64,000 bases of DNA from IMG/VR virus record IMGVR_UViG_3300029448_008119, positions 1,539 through 65,538 of that record, one strand, 5' to 3'. Within the stretch, counting starts at the first letter, position 1, and each line of letters opens with the position of its first letter. The notes beneath the pieces are model-generated. The model ran no database searches. It was not told the DNA's origin and saw only the letters and a list, made by a program, of their open reading frames with translations. Both the position numbers and the translations under genes were made by a program. Shown piece by piece: positions 1 through 5,892 of the stretch. This stretch comes from a virus.

Positions 1-561
1 ACCTGCCTTGTAGCCACGAAGGATCAAGTCATGAGCGGTGCGGTCATCGACATCAGTAGACTTGTAAGAGTCAATGCGGTTGTCGGAGGTTGTCCAAGAT
101 TCCATCAACTGCCCAATCGCACGAGAAACAATTTGCGGTAAGTCACGCATGATGTGAGTGGTGTGTCTGCGACCCAAAACGATCTCATTAGAGAAGATCA
201 AGTTAGAGCAAACGAACGGAGCGTCACCTGCTGAGATTCCTGCACGGAATGCTTTGTCGTGAGAGTTGCGAAGGCACATAACTGTGCCAACGTCATCGCC
301 ATGCTTGCGACCTGCACCAGTAACTTGGAACAGACCGAAGTAGCGTTGACCATAGCGGTGCAAAGCGTGATGCTCTTGCACAATGTCAAGTGCGGGATTG
401 TTATCGACGGCTTCACGAAACTCTTTGACGAGAGCATCGTGAGCGATTGGTGTCCAACGATCAGAAGCCTCTGGAGTCTTGGTAGACTCAACTTCAGAGA
501 AGTCGCACTCTTTAGACTCGCAAACATTAAGGGAGAGGAAGTTGTCATTTACAGTTACCAT
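1..561 (-). CDS. DUF932-like phage/plasmid protein, partial (3' end outside window)
   Basis: The frame runs 187 codons from ATG at 561 to the window edge with no stop, so the C-terminus is missing. The translation starts MVTVNDNFLSLNV and later contains CLRNSHDKAFRAGISAG followed by FVCSNLIFSNEI and a RRHT segment. This is the pattern of the DUF932 family (TIGR03299-type phage/plasmid proteins). Function in that family is unknown. A serine/threonine-rich open frame on the same strand at 198-548 is a shadow of this gene. Codon use is clean and the GC content is higher than in the late genes. It is the leftmost unit of the small-gene arm. Confidence 0.8.
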   Translation of the reverse strand, partial: MVTVNDNFLSLNVCESKECDFSEVESTKTPEASDRWTPIAHDALVKEFREAVDNNPALDIVQEHHALHRYGQRYFGLFQVTGAGRKHGDDVGTVMCLRNSHDKAFRAGISAGDAPFVCSNLIFSNEIVLGRRHTTHIMRDLPQIVSRAIGQLMESWTTSDNRIDSYKSTDVDDRTAHDLILRGYKAG

Positions 562-602
562 AGTATTTTTTATATAGGATTATTATTTAATTGTGAGACT
601 AC

Positions 603-631
603 ATAGTATTGAGAAAGTGATGCGGTGTCAA
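603..631 (-). promoter_or_regulatory. Sigma70-like promoter for the DUF932 gene
   Basis: On the minus strand TTGACA (631-626) is followed after 17 bp by TACTAT (608-603). Unlike the other minus-strand promoters it leaves a leader of roughly 35 nt before the ATG. No clear Shine-Dalgarno is visible. Confidence 0.5.
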
Positions 632-709
632 GCGTTTATCGCAATAAAAATAAAATAAATTTTGCGGTTAAATTGGCACGGCATCTGTCTGTCCCCCGCG
701 AGCGAGTTC

Positions 710-786
710 CGTAAGTCGTTGTTTATCAACGAGTTGCGGCCGCGGGGGGAGCGGCGCCCCGCAAGTCCTTGACTGTCAAGCACTTA
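710..786. repeat. GC-rich dispersed repeat, copy 1 of 5
   Basis: CGTAAGT opens the element and ACTTA closes it. Each half is an imperfect hairpin of the form AAGT-N2-TTGA / TCAA-N2-ACTT. The halves flank a G/C core of about 20 bp. The right end contains the stop codon (784-786) of the minus-strand gene next to it. Confidence 0.85.
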
Positions 787-1065
787 GAAATTCATCCCAA
801 CATAATGTTCCTTGTAGGCAAGCGAGTCATATAAATTTTCTAGTTCGTTTTTCTCTTTACCCAGGCAAGGATCGTAGTAACCCTCTTCGAAGTCAGCAAA
901 CTTTGGAACCTTCGCTTTAGGAACAAACTTATATTTGAAGTTGTCAGGATCGCCAAGATCATCGACAACGAATGTCACCTCGTGTTCCGATATTCTCTTG
1001 GTTTGGTGTAGCGTGTGTTTAGAACCATTAACAGGCTCAAGCCATTTTACTATTACTGTTTTCAT
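784..1065 (-). CDS. Small protein of unknown function (93 aa)
   Basis: The 93-residue product starts MKTVIVKWLEPVNGSKH and ends KEHYVGMNF. It is charged and soluble, without membrane segments, and I do not recognise a domain. It is the last gene of a minus-strand operon after the GP88-like gene and a 59-residue gene, only 4 nt downstream of the latter. Its stop codon lies inside the right edge of repeat copy 1. No Shine-Dalgarno is evident, so translation may be coupled to the gene before it. Confidence 0.7.
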   Translation of the reverse strand: MKTVIVKWLEPVNGSKHTLHQTKRISEHEVTFVVDDLGDPDNFKYKFVPKAKVPKFADFEEGYYDPCLGKEKNELENLYDSLAYKEHYVGMNF

Positions 1066-1069
1066 ATTT

Positions 1070-1249
1070 TTAGTTGGTTAGCATTTTATCAAACTGCGCC
1101 TTTGAACATTTACCGTCAAAGATTTTTGCTATGGTAAAACCAACAACGCCGTTTTTAAGTGGTTTTGTAGGTGTGCGCTTAGAGCCGTCATAGACTTGCG
1201 CCTTTTTAGTTTTGGGATCGTAGTAGCCGAATTTTTTATCGTATTTCAT
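1070..1249 (-). CDS. Small basic protein of unknown function (59 aa)
   Basis: A clean ATG-to-TAA frame of 59 residues, MKYDKKFGYYDPKTKKAQ at the N-terminus and KAQFDKMLTN at the C-terminus. It is lysine-rich and contains GYYDPKTKKAQVYDGSKRTP, which suggests a small beta-hairpin fold. I know no family for it. It sits between the GP88-like gene (42 nt upstream) and the 93-residue gene (4 nt downstream), so it is part of one operon. Confidence 0.7.
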   Translation of the reverse strand: MKYDKKFGYYDPKTKKAQVYDGSKRTPTKPLKNGVVGFTIAKIFDGKCSKAQFDKMLTN

Positions 1250-1291
1250 TTTTTATTATGGTTATTAGGATTAGTAAGGTAAAGATTATTA

Positions 1292-1999
1292 TTAAGAACA
1301 TTCTAAGACGAAACCAGTTTCATCTTTTTTTGCAAGACCTTTTTCAACAAGTCCGACAATTATATTCTCTTCATCTAGAAAACGCAAGTCTGTTTCGTCG
1401 CCATTTATAACTTTGTATCCGTTCCAAGTCTTAGGTAATTCTTTACGGAAAACTGCTGCGACATTGCCACCTAATCGCAAAACTTTTTCTGTTTCATCAG
1501 CGTTGCTTTCCGAGCGTGAAAAGGTAAGGTGATAGTTTGACGGAAACTTTCCCGCAAGGTATTTTTCCATTCGCTTAACTGATTTAGTATAATCATAAAA
1601 TTGAACATTGGGAAAAATTTCCATTAGCTTAACGCCATTAAACTTTTGAGATTCCCAAGCCAAGTCACTTGTTAGGTTAAGACGGAAGCAAGGTGTTTGA
1701 CTCTTCTTTACTGCGAGCTTTATAGCATTGCCAATCTCTTTCACAAGTTGAAGCATAAAGTTTTCTCTGTCGTTATAGAACCACTTTGTTTTTTTGATTC
1801 GGCTTTCTTGTATTGGTGTCATGCGACCACGACCAGCAGTATTTAAGCAAGCATCGGCACAACCTTTAGAAGCCCAAGCACAAACATTAAAGCCACTTAG
1901 TTTTGCAGGTGCGAGGTGTATTCCGTAAGTCCAAAAGCCTTTCTCAGTAGACTTGTTAATTTTTGCGTTTGCTGTTGGGTTGGTTAGTATTTTTTGCAT
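1292..1999 (-). CDS. GP88-like cysteine-motif phage protein (235 aa)
   Basis: The start is taken at ATG 1999 (MQKILTNPTANAKINKS) because a strong promoter ends 6 bp upstream. A longer frame to 2086 would read through that promoter. The product has a cysteine cluster CAWASKGCADACLNTAGRG, then a segment beginning RLNLTSDLAWE, then FYDYTKS and YHLTFSRSESN. This is the pattern of the mycobacteriophage gene product 88 / DUF7227 group. Function is unknown. The spaced cysteines could bind metal or an iron-sulfur cluster; this is inference. It heads a three-gene minus-strand operon. Confidence 0.75.
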   Translation of the reverse strand: MQKILTNPTANAKINKSTEKGFWTYGIHLAPAKLSGFNVCAWASKGCADACLNTAGRGRMTPIQESRIKKTKWFYNDRENFMLQLVKEIGNAIKLAVKKSQTPCFRLNLTSDLAWESQKFNGVKLMEIFPNVQFYDYTKSVKRMEKYLAGKFPSNYHLTFSRSESNADETEKVLRLGGNVAAVFRKELPKTWNGYKVINGDETDLRFLDEENIIVGLVEKGLAKKDETGFVLECS

Positions 2000-2005
2000 A
2001 GCCGT

Positions 2006-2034
2006 ATTATGATACAGAAATTTTGGTAAGTCAA
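2006..2034 (-). promoter_or_regulatory. Leaderless-type promoter of the GP88-like operon
   Basis: On the minus strand TTGACT (2034-2029), 17 bp, CATAAT (2011-2006), then 6 bp to ATG at 1999. A T7-AAG-T7-A6 tract lies just upstream of the -35 box and could act as an UP element. Confidence 0.75.
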
Positions 2035-2101
2035 GGTATTTTTTAAAAAAACTTAAAAAAACTTTTGGCATGGATCGTGCCACCAACAGACAGCTCAGTT
2101 T

Positions 2102-2180
2102 CGTAAGTCGTTGAACATCAAGGACTTGCGCGTCGCGGGGGGTCGCGGCCCCGCAACTCGTTGAGTTGCAGGGACTTACG
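2102..2180. repeat. GC-rich dispersed repeat, copy 2 of 5
   Basis: It opens with CGTAAGTCG and closes with ACTTACG, an outer inverted repeat. The left arm is AAGTCGTTGA-ACA-TCAAGGACTT. The core is GCGGGG/CCCCGC-rich. It lies between the end of the gene at 2184 and the promoter of the GP88-like operon. Confidence 0.85.
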
Positions 2181-2183
2181 TGA

Positions 2184-2525
2184 CTATAACTCTTCCCATC
2201 CTTGTGACTTGCACATGAGCGTAGTTAGGTTTCCGTTATGATCGTGAATCTTAACAACGTCTCCAACGCTAGTCGAATGAAAAGTTTTCTTGTCTGAGCA
2301 GTTCTCCCACAAAGCCAAAAGAATTTTTTCGTGCGCTTTAGTTATAAGTTCAATCGGCGCGTTAGTTACGTGAAACAAAAGCTCTGCAAGCTTTGACGGG
2401 ATGTGCGGATAGTCGATGTGTTCTTGGTTAAGTCGAACAGAGAAAACGCATTGGCGAGCAACTTCCCATTTTTGAACAAAAGGTTCGTCTTCGCTGCGGT
2501 GTAGTGATAGTTTTATTGTTTTCAT
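2184..2525 (-). CDS. Small early protein with SVGDVV beta-barrel-like C-terminus (113 aa)
   Basis: Starts MKTIKLSLHRSEDEPF. Near the C-terminus it has HSTSVGDVVKIHDHNG followed by CKSQGWEEL. I have seen this 'S(x)SVGDVV ... GW' pattern in many small plasmid and phage proteins, where it marks a small beta-rich domain of unknown role. The gene is a single-gene unit with its own promoter ending 7 bp before the ATG and a dispersed repeat just after its stop. Confidence 0.7.
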   Translation of the reverse strand: MKTIKLSLHRSEDEPFVQKWEVARQCVFSVRLNQEHIDYPHIPSKLAELLFHVTNAPIELITKAHEKILLALWENCSDKKTFHSTSVGDVVKIHDHNGNLTTLMCKSQGWEEL

Positions 2526-2532
2526 TGTTTAC

Positions 2533-2560
2533 AGTATGGTTATTATGGTTAGATTGTCAA
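2533..2560 (-). promoter_or_regulatory. Leaderless-type promoter
   Basis: Minus strand: TTGACA (2560-2555), 16 bp, CATACT (2538-2533), 7 bp, ATG at 2525. Confidence 0.8.
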
Positions 2561-2610
2561 TAGTTTTTTTAAAAAAATTTAGGGATGATAGATTTCTTCT
2601 CACTACCTCA

Positions 2611-2719
2611 CGCAAGTCCCCGTTGCGATCCGTATTAACGCTACGGCTGCTCGTTTAGTCCCATCTCAAGGACGTCTAGAAATTTAAGCCGCCTCGCCCT
2701 AACCACAAGGCGAGACGGC
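2611..2719 (-). ncRNA. Candidate structured RNA between two small genes
   Basis: No gene fits 2561-2753. Four hairpins lie in series: an 11-bp stem (2688-2698 with 2709-2719, one mismatch or G-U); GTCC/GGAC (2658-2661, 2670-2673); CCGTA/TACGG with a 7-nt loop (2630-2634, 2642-2646); and CGCAA/TTGCG with a 7-nt loop (2611-2615, 2623-2627). The strand is uncertain. On minus it would be the 3' part of the transcript from 3364, or a separate RNA. I match it to no known class; it is not a tRNA because no T-loop is present. Confidence 0.35.
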
Positions 2720-2753
2720 ACACACGTTGATAACAACAACAACAAAAAAGTTG

Positions 2754-2996
2754 TTAGACTAGCTCTACTTTGCTAATGCGGTCTTTGTAGAAGGTGCGGA
2801 TACCACCTTGCTTTGCACTCGTCGCATACGAGTAAGTGTTGAATGACCGACCGAAGTCTTCAATGAAGTTCATGTCGATCAAGTAAGAGCCAGTTGTATT
2901 GTCGCTCTTTTTCTTATAGCGAATTGTCGCCATGTTATCTTTTGCGAAAGCCCTGCGAATTGCGAGGCGTGTTTTTTGTATTGGGTTTAGTTTCAT
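2754..2996 (-). CDS. WYL-like small protein (80 aa)
   Basis: The product is basic at the N-terminus (MKLNPIQKTRLAIRRAF). It continues with TIRYKKKSDNTTGSYLID and ends GGIRTFYKDRISKVELV. The pattern 'I-x-Y-K ... RTFYKDRI' resembles the small SH3-like WYL domain, a ligand-sensing module of transcription regulators. That assignment is tentative. A GGAGA Shine-Dalgarno lies about 10 nt before the ATG. It is 38 nt downstream of the 109-residue gene, so it is the second gene of an operon. Confidence 0.65.
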   Translation of the reverse strand: MKLNPIQKTRLAIRRAFAKDNMATIRYKKKSDNTTGSYLIDMNFIEDFGRSFNTYSYATSAKQGGIRTFYKDRISKVELV

Positions 2997-3034
2997 ATTT
3001 TCTTTTCTCCGTTTTGGATTTTCGATTGTTAAGA

Positions 3035-3364
3035 TTACATTGTGACAGAGTTTAAGGTCTCTGTCAAGTTTTTATTTGGAAGTCTAGCAATTTTTTCTAG
3101 CAAGTCGTTGCAACTATCGACATTAAGGAAACCCGCGACATCGTCTGTAATGTCTGGGTGTTGTATGATATTGCCATCTGCGTCAAGCAAAGCAAGCTCT
3201 AGACCATACGAAAATTCGTGTATGACTACAGAAGCTCCGAAGCCATTCGGAAACTCAAAAAGCTTTTGAACGCCTCCAAGCTCTGAGCGTTCGGCTAGTG
3301 TCATAGTGTGAGGCAAGGCACTTGATACCTTGAATATTTGTCGTAGTGTATCGTGTATTTTCAT
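3035..3364 (-). CDS. Conserved-type early phage protein (109 aa)
   Basis: It contains LFEFPNGFGASVVIHEFSYG, then LALLDADGNI and ITDDVAGFL. This is a pattern I know from short uncharacterised phage proteins ('FENGYGASV ... SYG ... LAVLDADG ... ITDDVIGYL'). No function is known. It heads an operon with the WYL-like gene. The start at 3364 is fixed by the promoter 7 bp upstream. Confidence 0.7.
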   Translation of the reverse strand: MKIHDTLRQIFKVSSALPHTMTLAERSELGGVQKLFEFPNGFGASVVIHEFSYGLELALLDADGNIIQHPDITDDVAGFLNVDSCNDLLEKIARLPNKNLTETLNSVTM

Positions 3365-3371
3365 AAGGCGT

Positions 3372-3399
3372 ATTATATATTACTTGTTGTTAGCGTCAA
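3372..3399 (-). promoter_or_regulatory. Leaderless-type promoter embedded in the upstream gene
   Basis: Minus strand: TTGACG (3399-3394), 16 bp, TATAAT (3377-3372), 7 bp, ATG at 3364. The -35 box also encodes Leu-Asp near the C-terminus of the 49-residue protein upstream. Confidence 0.8.
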
Positions 3400-3529
3400 G
3401 GTTTTTTTTAAAATTTCTTCTCCAATTTGCGAGACCAAGCATTCCTATGCGTTTAAAGGTTTCCCAATTTGGCTTGGGGTCTGACAGTTCTAGCCATATT
3501 TTCATTCTTCGTTTGGGATCTATGTTCAT
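3380..3529 (-). CDS. Small basic protein of unknown function (49 aa)
   Basis: The start is set at ATG 3529 (MNIDPKRRMKIWLELSDPKP) because a promoter with CATACT lies 7 bp upstream. The longer frame to 3589 would translate that promoter. The product is rich in Lys, Arg, Trp and Asn and ends RRNFKKNLDANNK. I do not recognise it. Its last codons overlap the promoter of the next gene (3364). Confidence 0.6.
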   Translation of the reverse strand: MNIDPKRRMKIWLELSDPKPNWETFKRIGMLGLANWRRNFKKNLDANNK

Positions 3530-3536
3530 GACTAAT

Positions 3537-3565
3537 AGTATGACAGAACCGAATCGGAATTGCAA
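3537..3565 (-). promoter_or_regulatory. Leaderless-type promoter, weak -35
   Basis: Minus strand: TTGCAA (3565-3560), 17 bp, CATACT (3542-3537), 7 bp, ATG at 3529. Confidence 0.6.
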
Positions 3566-3657
3566 GCAAATAAATAGCAAATCGAACACTTTTTTACGGC
3601 AAATAGTGTAAAGTATTAATAGTCAAGGACTTCGGGAACAAAAAAAACTTACAGGTT

Positions 3658-3734
3658 CGTAAGTTACTGACTATCAGACACTTGCGGGTCGGGGCGGGCC
3701 CTGGCCCCGCAAGTCGTTGACTGTCAAGGACTTA
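3658..3734. repeat. GC-rich dispersed repeat, copy 3 of 5
   Basis: CGTAAGTTACTGA opens the left arm (AAGT..TGA-CTA-TCA..ACTT). The right arm is AAGTCGTTGA-CTG-TCAAGGACTT. The core contains GGGGCGGGCCCTGGCCCC. The right end covers the last codons and stop of the gene at 3724-3930. A stray half-arm (TCAAGGACTT) occurs at about 3623-3632. Confidence 0.85.
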
Positions 3735-3930
3735 TGAGTTCCTCTTTTCTTTCTTCGCGGACTAGGTCAAAGACCTCGGCTAGGGTCTTCACCTCACCCG
3801 TCTCGCCGTTGGTGAGGGTCTCCTTGTTGCCACAAGGCTCGCAGAACTCGAGCCAGTCGCTACCGAGAACGAGGGTGTTGGTGCCACCCATAGGGCGGCG
3901 TGTGTCGCAGAAACAGCAATGATCAGCCAT
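3724..3930 (-). CDS. Small zinc-binding-type protein (68 aa)
   Basis: MADHCCFCDTRRPMGG at the N-terminus and FCEPCGN in the middle give two CxxC pairs, consistent with one zinc ribbon or knuckle. The C-terminus is acidic (VREERKEELISP). It could be a nucleic-acid or protein adaptor; there is no family evidence. It lies 20 nt downstream of the 72-residue gene without a visible Shine-Dalgarno. The final residues are encoded inside repeat copy 3. Confidence 0.65.
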   Translation of the reverse strand: MADHCCFCDTRRPMGGTNTLVLGSDWLEFCEPCGNKETLTNGETGEVKTLAEVFDLVREERKEELISP

Positions 3931-3950
3931 AATTTTTTATGTGGTTAGGG

Positions 3951-4169
3951 TTAGCGTGAAGAAGAATTGGACGCCATCTCGCGACGCATATCGTCAGCCC
4001 AAGGGTCGAACTCCTCGACCACTTCCGAGCCGCAGCGGATGACGTAAGCCGCGGCGTTGTGAGCGAAGGCATAAGCCCCGTTCAGACCCTCGCGAGTGCG
4101 TGGGAAAGTTTCAGTTTCAGTTCCCGTCTCAAAGAGACCCGACACGTGGTATGTAGTAGTGTTATCCAT
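3951..4169 (-). CDS. REGL-AY small protein A (72 aa), paralog of the gene at 5103-5330
   Basis: Contains ETFPRTREGLNGAYAFAHNA and AYVIRCGSEVVEEFDPW. The 75-residue product of 5103-5330 has the same order of motifs (ETF, REGL, AY, NA, I, G, V), so the two are diverged paralogs. I cannot name the family. Promoter geometry fixes the start. It is followed by the zinc-binding-type gene. Confidence 0.65.
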   Translation of the reverse strand: MDNTTTYHVSGLFETGTETETFPRTREGLNGAYAFAHNAAAYVIRCGSEVVEEFDPWADDMRREMASNSSSR

Positions 4170-4176
4170 AATTAAA

Positions 4177-4204
4177 ACAATAAGAAAAAAAGTTAGGTTG
4201 TCAA
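4177..4204 (-). promoter_or_regulatory. Leaderless-type promoter
   Basis: Minus strand: TTGACA (4204-4199), 16 bp, TATTGT (4182-4177), 7 bp, ATG at 4169. It overlaps no coding sequence. Confidence 0.65.
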
Positions 4205-4223
4205 GCGAATTGCGAAAAAAAGA

Positions 4224-4463
4224 TCAGAAATCTGACATTCTTTCCTCGCGTTCCATGTCCCAGAAAGCCTCGTCGTCGAGTTCCTTCTGAGTGGGAGCAG
4301 GAAGCGGAGAGACAGGATCGAGACGATCAAGGCTGACCCAATGTTCGCCACCATCGTCGTCCATGACGAGGGCTTGTCCTTGGTCAACGTCACCGACGAA
4401 GACAGGAGTGGAAAGGTCGAGAATGGCTTCTGAGCCAGATGTGATTTGTGTTTTAGTTATCAT
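4224..4463 (-). CDS. Acidic small protein with DRL motif (79 aa)
   Basis: The start is placed at ATG 4463 (MITKTQITSGSEAILDL). A perfect TATAAT ends 6 bp upstream, and the longer frame to 4511 would translate the promoter. A central segment, DDDGGEHWVSLDRLDPV, resembles DGDDAEVCVDRLTDV in the 54-residue product of 6336-6500, so both may share a small beta-barrel. The C-terminus is strongly acidic (DDEAFWDMEREERMSDF). Unknown function. Confidence 0.7.
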   Translation of the reverse strand: MITKTQITSGSEAILDLSTPVFVGDVDQGQALVMDDDGGEHWVSLDRLDPVSPLPAPTQKELDDEAFWDMEREERMSDF

Positions 4464-4469
4464 GCGAGT

Positions 4470-4498
4470 ATTATAGCATAAAAAAGAACAAAAGTCAA
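4470..4498 (-). promoter_or_regulatory. Near-consensus leaderless-type promoter
   Basis: Minus strand: TTGACT (4498-4493), 17 bp, TATAAT (4475-4470), 6 bp, ATG at 4463. Confidence 0.85.
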
Positions 4499-4512
4499 GC
4501 CCTAAACGCATC

Positions 4513-4540
4513 TTTTTTTGCTTTTTTTTAACTTTTTTTT
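4513..4540 (-). promoter_or_regulatory. Phased A-tracts upstream of promoter
   Basis: Three A-tracts on the minus strand (7, 8 and 8 A; plus-strand T at 4513-4519, 4522-4529, 4533-4540) have centres about 10-11 bp apart. This predicts intrinsic DNA bending or an UP-element effect on the promoter at 4470-4498. Confidence 0.4.
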
Positions 4541-4588
4541 CGTGCGGCAGATTGGCACGGCAATTGACACGAGCGCGGTTCGTAGTTT

Positions 4589-4665
4589 CGTAAGTCGTTG
4601 AATATCAAGCACTTGCGCGGCGGGGCGGGGCCTGGGCCCGCAAGTCGTTGACTATCAGTAACTTA
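4589..4665. repeat. GC-rich dispersed repeat, copy 4 of 5
   Basis: The clearest copy: AAGTCGTTGA-ATA-TCAAGCACTT, core GGGGCGGGGCCTGGGCCC, then AAGTCGTTGA-CTA-TCAGTAACTT. The final TTA (4663-4665) is the stop codon of the adjacent minus-strand gene. Confidence 0.88.
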
Positions 4666-4776
4666 GAACATGTAAGCTACAACCGTGCGGAAGACCTCGA
4701 ATTTATTTATAGCGATGCCAGTGATGGCGGTGATGCATAGAGCAACTACAGTGAATCTGTCAATACTTAATTTCAT
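4663..4776 (-). CDS. Tiny one-helix membrane protein (37 aa)
   Basis: MKLSIDRF is followed by a hydrophobic stretch (TVVALCITAITGIAI) and a short basic tail ending VVAYMF. This is the size of a single transmembrane peptide. It starts 17 nt inside the end of the upstream 76-residue gene in another frame. It is the last of four overlapping genes transcribed from 5365. Function unknown; membrane modulators and small lysis regulators have this shape, but that is only inference. Confidence 0.55.
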   Translation of the reverse strand: MKLSIDRFTVVALCITAITGIAINKFEVFRTVVAYMF

Positions 4777-4990
4777 TTTTTATAGCCTCAATTTTTTTGT
4801 TTTGTTCTATTACTTTTCCGATTGGATAGCCTTGGTCTTTCCAAGATTGGGTTTGAGTTTCGATGCGGTGAGCTTCTCTCTTTTCAGCGAGTGAAAGAAA
4901 CCAAGCAAAGAAAAAGAAAAGGAAGATAGTAAAGCAAACTATCGCAGGGCGAGACCATTCGCTTTCGATGAAGTTGATTATTTTATTCAT
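4760..4990 (-). CDS. Single-TM protein with charged tail (76 aa)
   Basis: The N-terminal helix segment MNKIINFIESEWSRP is followed by a hydrophobic segment of about 20 residues (AIVCFTIFLFFFFAWFLSL). A long charged cytoplasmic-type tail (EKREAHRIE ... QNKKIEAIKNEIKY) could be coiled coil. The start overlaps the stop of the 39-residue gene by ATGA. Unknown function. Confidence 0.6.
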   Translation of the reverse strand: MNKIINFIESEWSRPAIVCFTIFLFFFFAWFLSLAEKREAHRIETQTQSWKDQGYPIGKVIEQNKKIEAIKNEIKY

Positions 4991-5106
4991 GAGTGTTCGA
5001 TTAAGAGAAGGATTGTGGCTATGAAGATCATAAGATTTATTACGGAAAAAGCAAAGTAAAATTCGTTTGTCCAGATTGTGTGTATTGTTTTTAGTATTGT
5101 TTTCAT
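4987..5106 (-). CDS. Tiny membrane protein (39 aa)
   Basis: MKTILKTIHTIWTNEF followed by a hydrophobic stretch (AFSVINLMIFIATILLL) and IEHS. The start at 5106 is chosen because ATG overlaps the TGA of the preceding gene (ATGA). A longer frame to 5199 reads inside that gene. It also ends in an ATGA overlap with the next gene, so translation is probably coupled. Confidence 0.6.
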   Translation of the reverse strand: MKTILKTIHTIWTNEFYFAFSVINLMIFIATILLLIEHS

Positions 5107-5330
5107 TGTGCTGATTGTGCGGATAAAGAGAGAGAATGCAAGTCTAAAAGTGATGGAATTTTTGCATCGACTGAAACTCCTTGGTAAGTGATGCGCCAAG
5201 CACAGGCGTTTGAACTGTAGCTATAAGCCGCCTCTAGACCTTCACGGCATTTGCCGAAGTGAAAGGTTTCAACTTTGCCAGAGTATGTTGGTAGCATCTC
5301 GAGTTTGTAGGTTGGGTTTGGTGTTGTCAT
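5103..5330 (-). CDS. REGL-AY small protein B (75 aa), paralog of the gene at 3951-4169
   Basis: Contains VETFHFGKCREGLEAAYSYS and ACAWRITYQGVSV, matching the motif order of the 72-residue product of 3951-4169. Identity is modest, so the duplication is old or the copies evolve fast. First gene of a four-gene operon of overlapping genes that continues with three small membrane proteins. Confidence 0.65.
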   Translation of the reverse strand: MTTPNPTYKLEMLPTYSGKVETFHFGKCREGLEAAYSYSSNACAWRITYQGVSVDAKIPSLLDLHSLSLSAQSAQ

Positions 5331-5337
5331 GGTTAGT

Positions 5338-5365
5338 AGTATGATTATTTTTGTGTGGTTGTCAA
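5338..5365 (-). promoter_or_regulatory. Leaderless-type promoter
   Basis: Minus strand: TTGACA (5365-5360), 16 bp, CATACT (5343-5338), 7 bp, ATG at 5330. The -35 box starts 5 bp after the stop of the upstream gene. Confidence 0.82.
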
Positions 5366-5369
5366 GGGT

Positions 5370-5633
5370 TTATTTATCCATGCTTTGCATGAAAGTTGCC
5401 ATAGCCGAGGCACTCTTTTTAAGAGCGTCGAGGATGTCTTGAGGGTTTACATCTTCGGCAACCTTAAGGTTGTTGAGAATCTTTGAGTCGCTAGCACGAC
5501 GACCAAGAGTCCGACCGAAGCCGTAGCGACCATCTGTAAAACTGTAACGACCATAAGTGATGTCTTTTAAGACCATAGGCTTGTCATCCACGATGTAAGC
5601 CTGTCCGATTTGTAGTGTGTTATTTGTTATCAT
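5370..5633 (-). CDS. Small protein of unknown function (87 aa)
   Basis: MITNNTLQIGQAYIVDDKPM followed by KDITYGRYSFTDGRYGFGRT, a glycine/tyrosine-rich beta segment, then a helical tail (DILDALKKSASAMATFMQSM). It could be a small beta-barrel with a helix. Unknown family. The first codons ATGATAACAAAT are shared with two other cassette genes (5821, 6694). Confidence 0.65.
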   Translation of the reverse strand: MITNNTLQIGQAYIVDDKPMVLKDITYGRYSFTDGRYGFGRTLGRRASDSKILNNLKVAEDVNPQDILDALKKSASAMATFMQSMDK

Positions 5634-5640
5634 AGTAAAC

Positions 5641-5668
5641 AGTATGGTTATTTTTGTGTGATTGTCAA
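5641..5668 (-). promoter_or_regulatory. Leaderless-type promoter inside the 3' end of the upstream gene
   Basis: Minus strand: TTGACA (5668-5663), 16 bp, CATACT (5646-5641), 7 bp, ATG at 5633. TTGACA encodes the Leu-Thr near the C-terminus of the upstream 57-residue protein, and that gene's stop lies in the spacer. Confidence 0.82.
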
Positions 5669-5821
5669 GCGTTTTTGGAAGTTTTTTTCCATAAGAGCAA
5701 CTTCTTTTTTGCTGAAGATTAGAGCGAGCCTTTCGGGTGTCTCACCGAGGTGGCGGTTAGCATTGTAGCTAGCTTGGGTTAGGTGGTCGATTACCTTTTC
5801 AATTTCCTTATTTGTTATCAT
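5648..5821 (-). CDS. MITNKEI paralog A (57 aa)
   Basis: MITNKEIEKVIDHLTQASYN at the N-terminus is nearly the same as the 59-residue product of 6515-6694 (MITNKEIDSVIDHLTQSSYN). Both end LT-x2-QK and both C-termini run into the next gene's promoter. Predicted mostly helical. Function unknown. Promoter spacing (7 bp) fixes the start. Confidence 0.7.
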   Translation of the reverse strand: MITNKEIEKVIDHLTQASYNANRHLGETPERLALIFSKKEVALMEKNFQKRLTITQK

Positions 5822-5828
5822 ACGATAC

Positions 5829-5856
5829 AGTATGACAGGAAAAACGCAAAAGTCAA
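5829..5856 (-). promoter_or_regulatory. Leaderless-type promoter
   Basis: Minus strand: TTGACT (5856-5851), 16 bp, CATACT (5834-5829), 7 bp, ATG at 5821. A T7-AAG-T7-A6 tract precedes the -35 box, as at the GP88-like operon. Confidence 0.82.
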
Positions 5857-5892
5857 GGCTTTTTTAAAAAAACTTAAAAAAACTTTCAGTTA

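Noticed and set aside
198-548. 116-residue minus-strand frame rich in Ser/Thr
   Set aside because: Out of frame with the DUF932-like gene covering the same bases, which has a coherent, recognisable product.
2611-2719. tRNA or hammerhead ribozyme in the structured segment
   Set aside because: Two 7-nt loops look tRNA-like, but there is no acceptor stem or TTC loop, and the hammerhead core CTGANGA is absent.
672-4560. Sigma54-like TTGGCACG-N-TTG sequences (for example near 4552, with TTGA 5 bp on)
   Set aside because: TGGCACG recurs next to repeats 1, 2 and 4 in both orientations, but the GC of the -12 element is missing and no gene follows in the right direction. More likely part of the repeat flanks.
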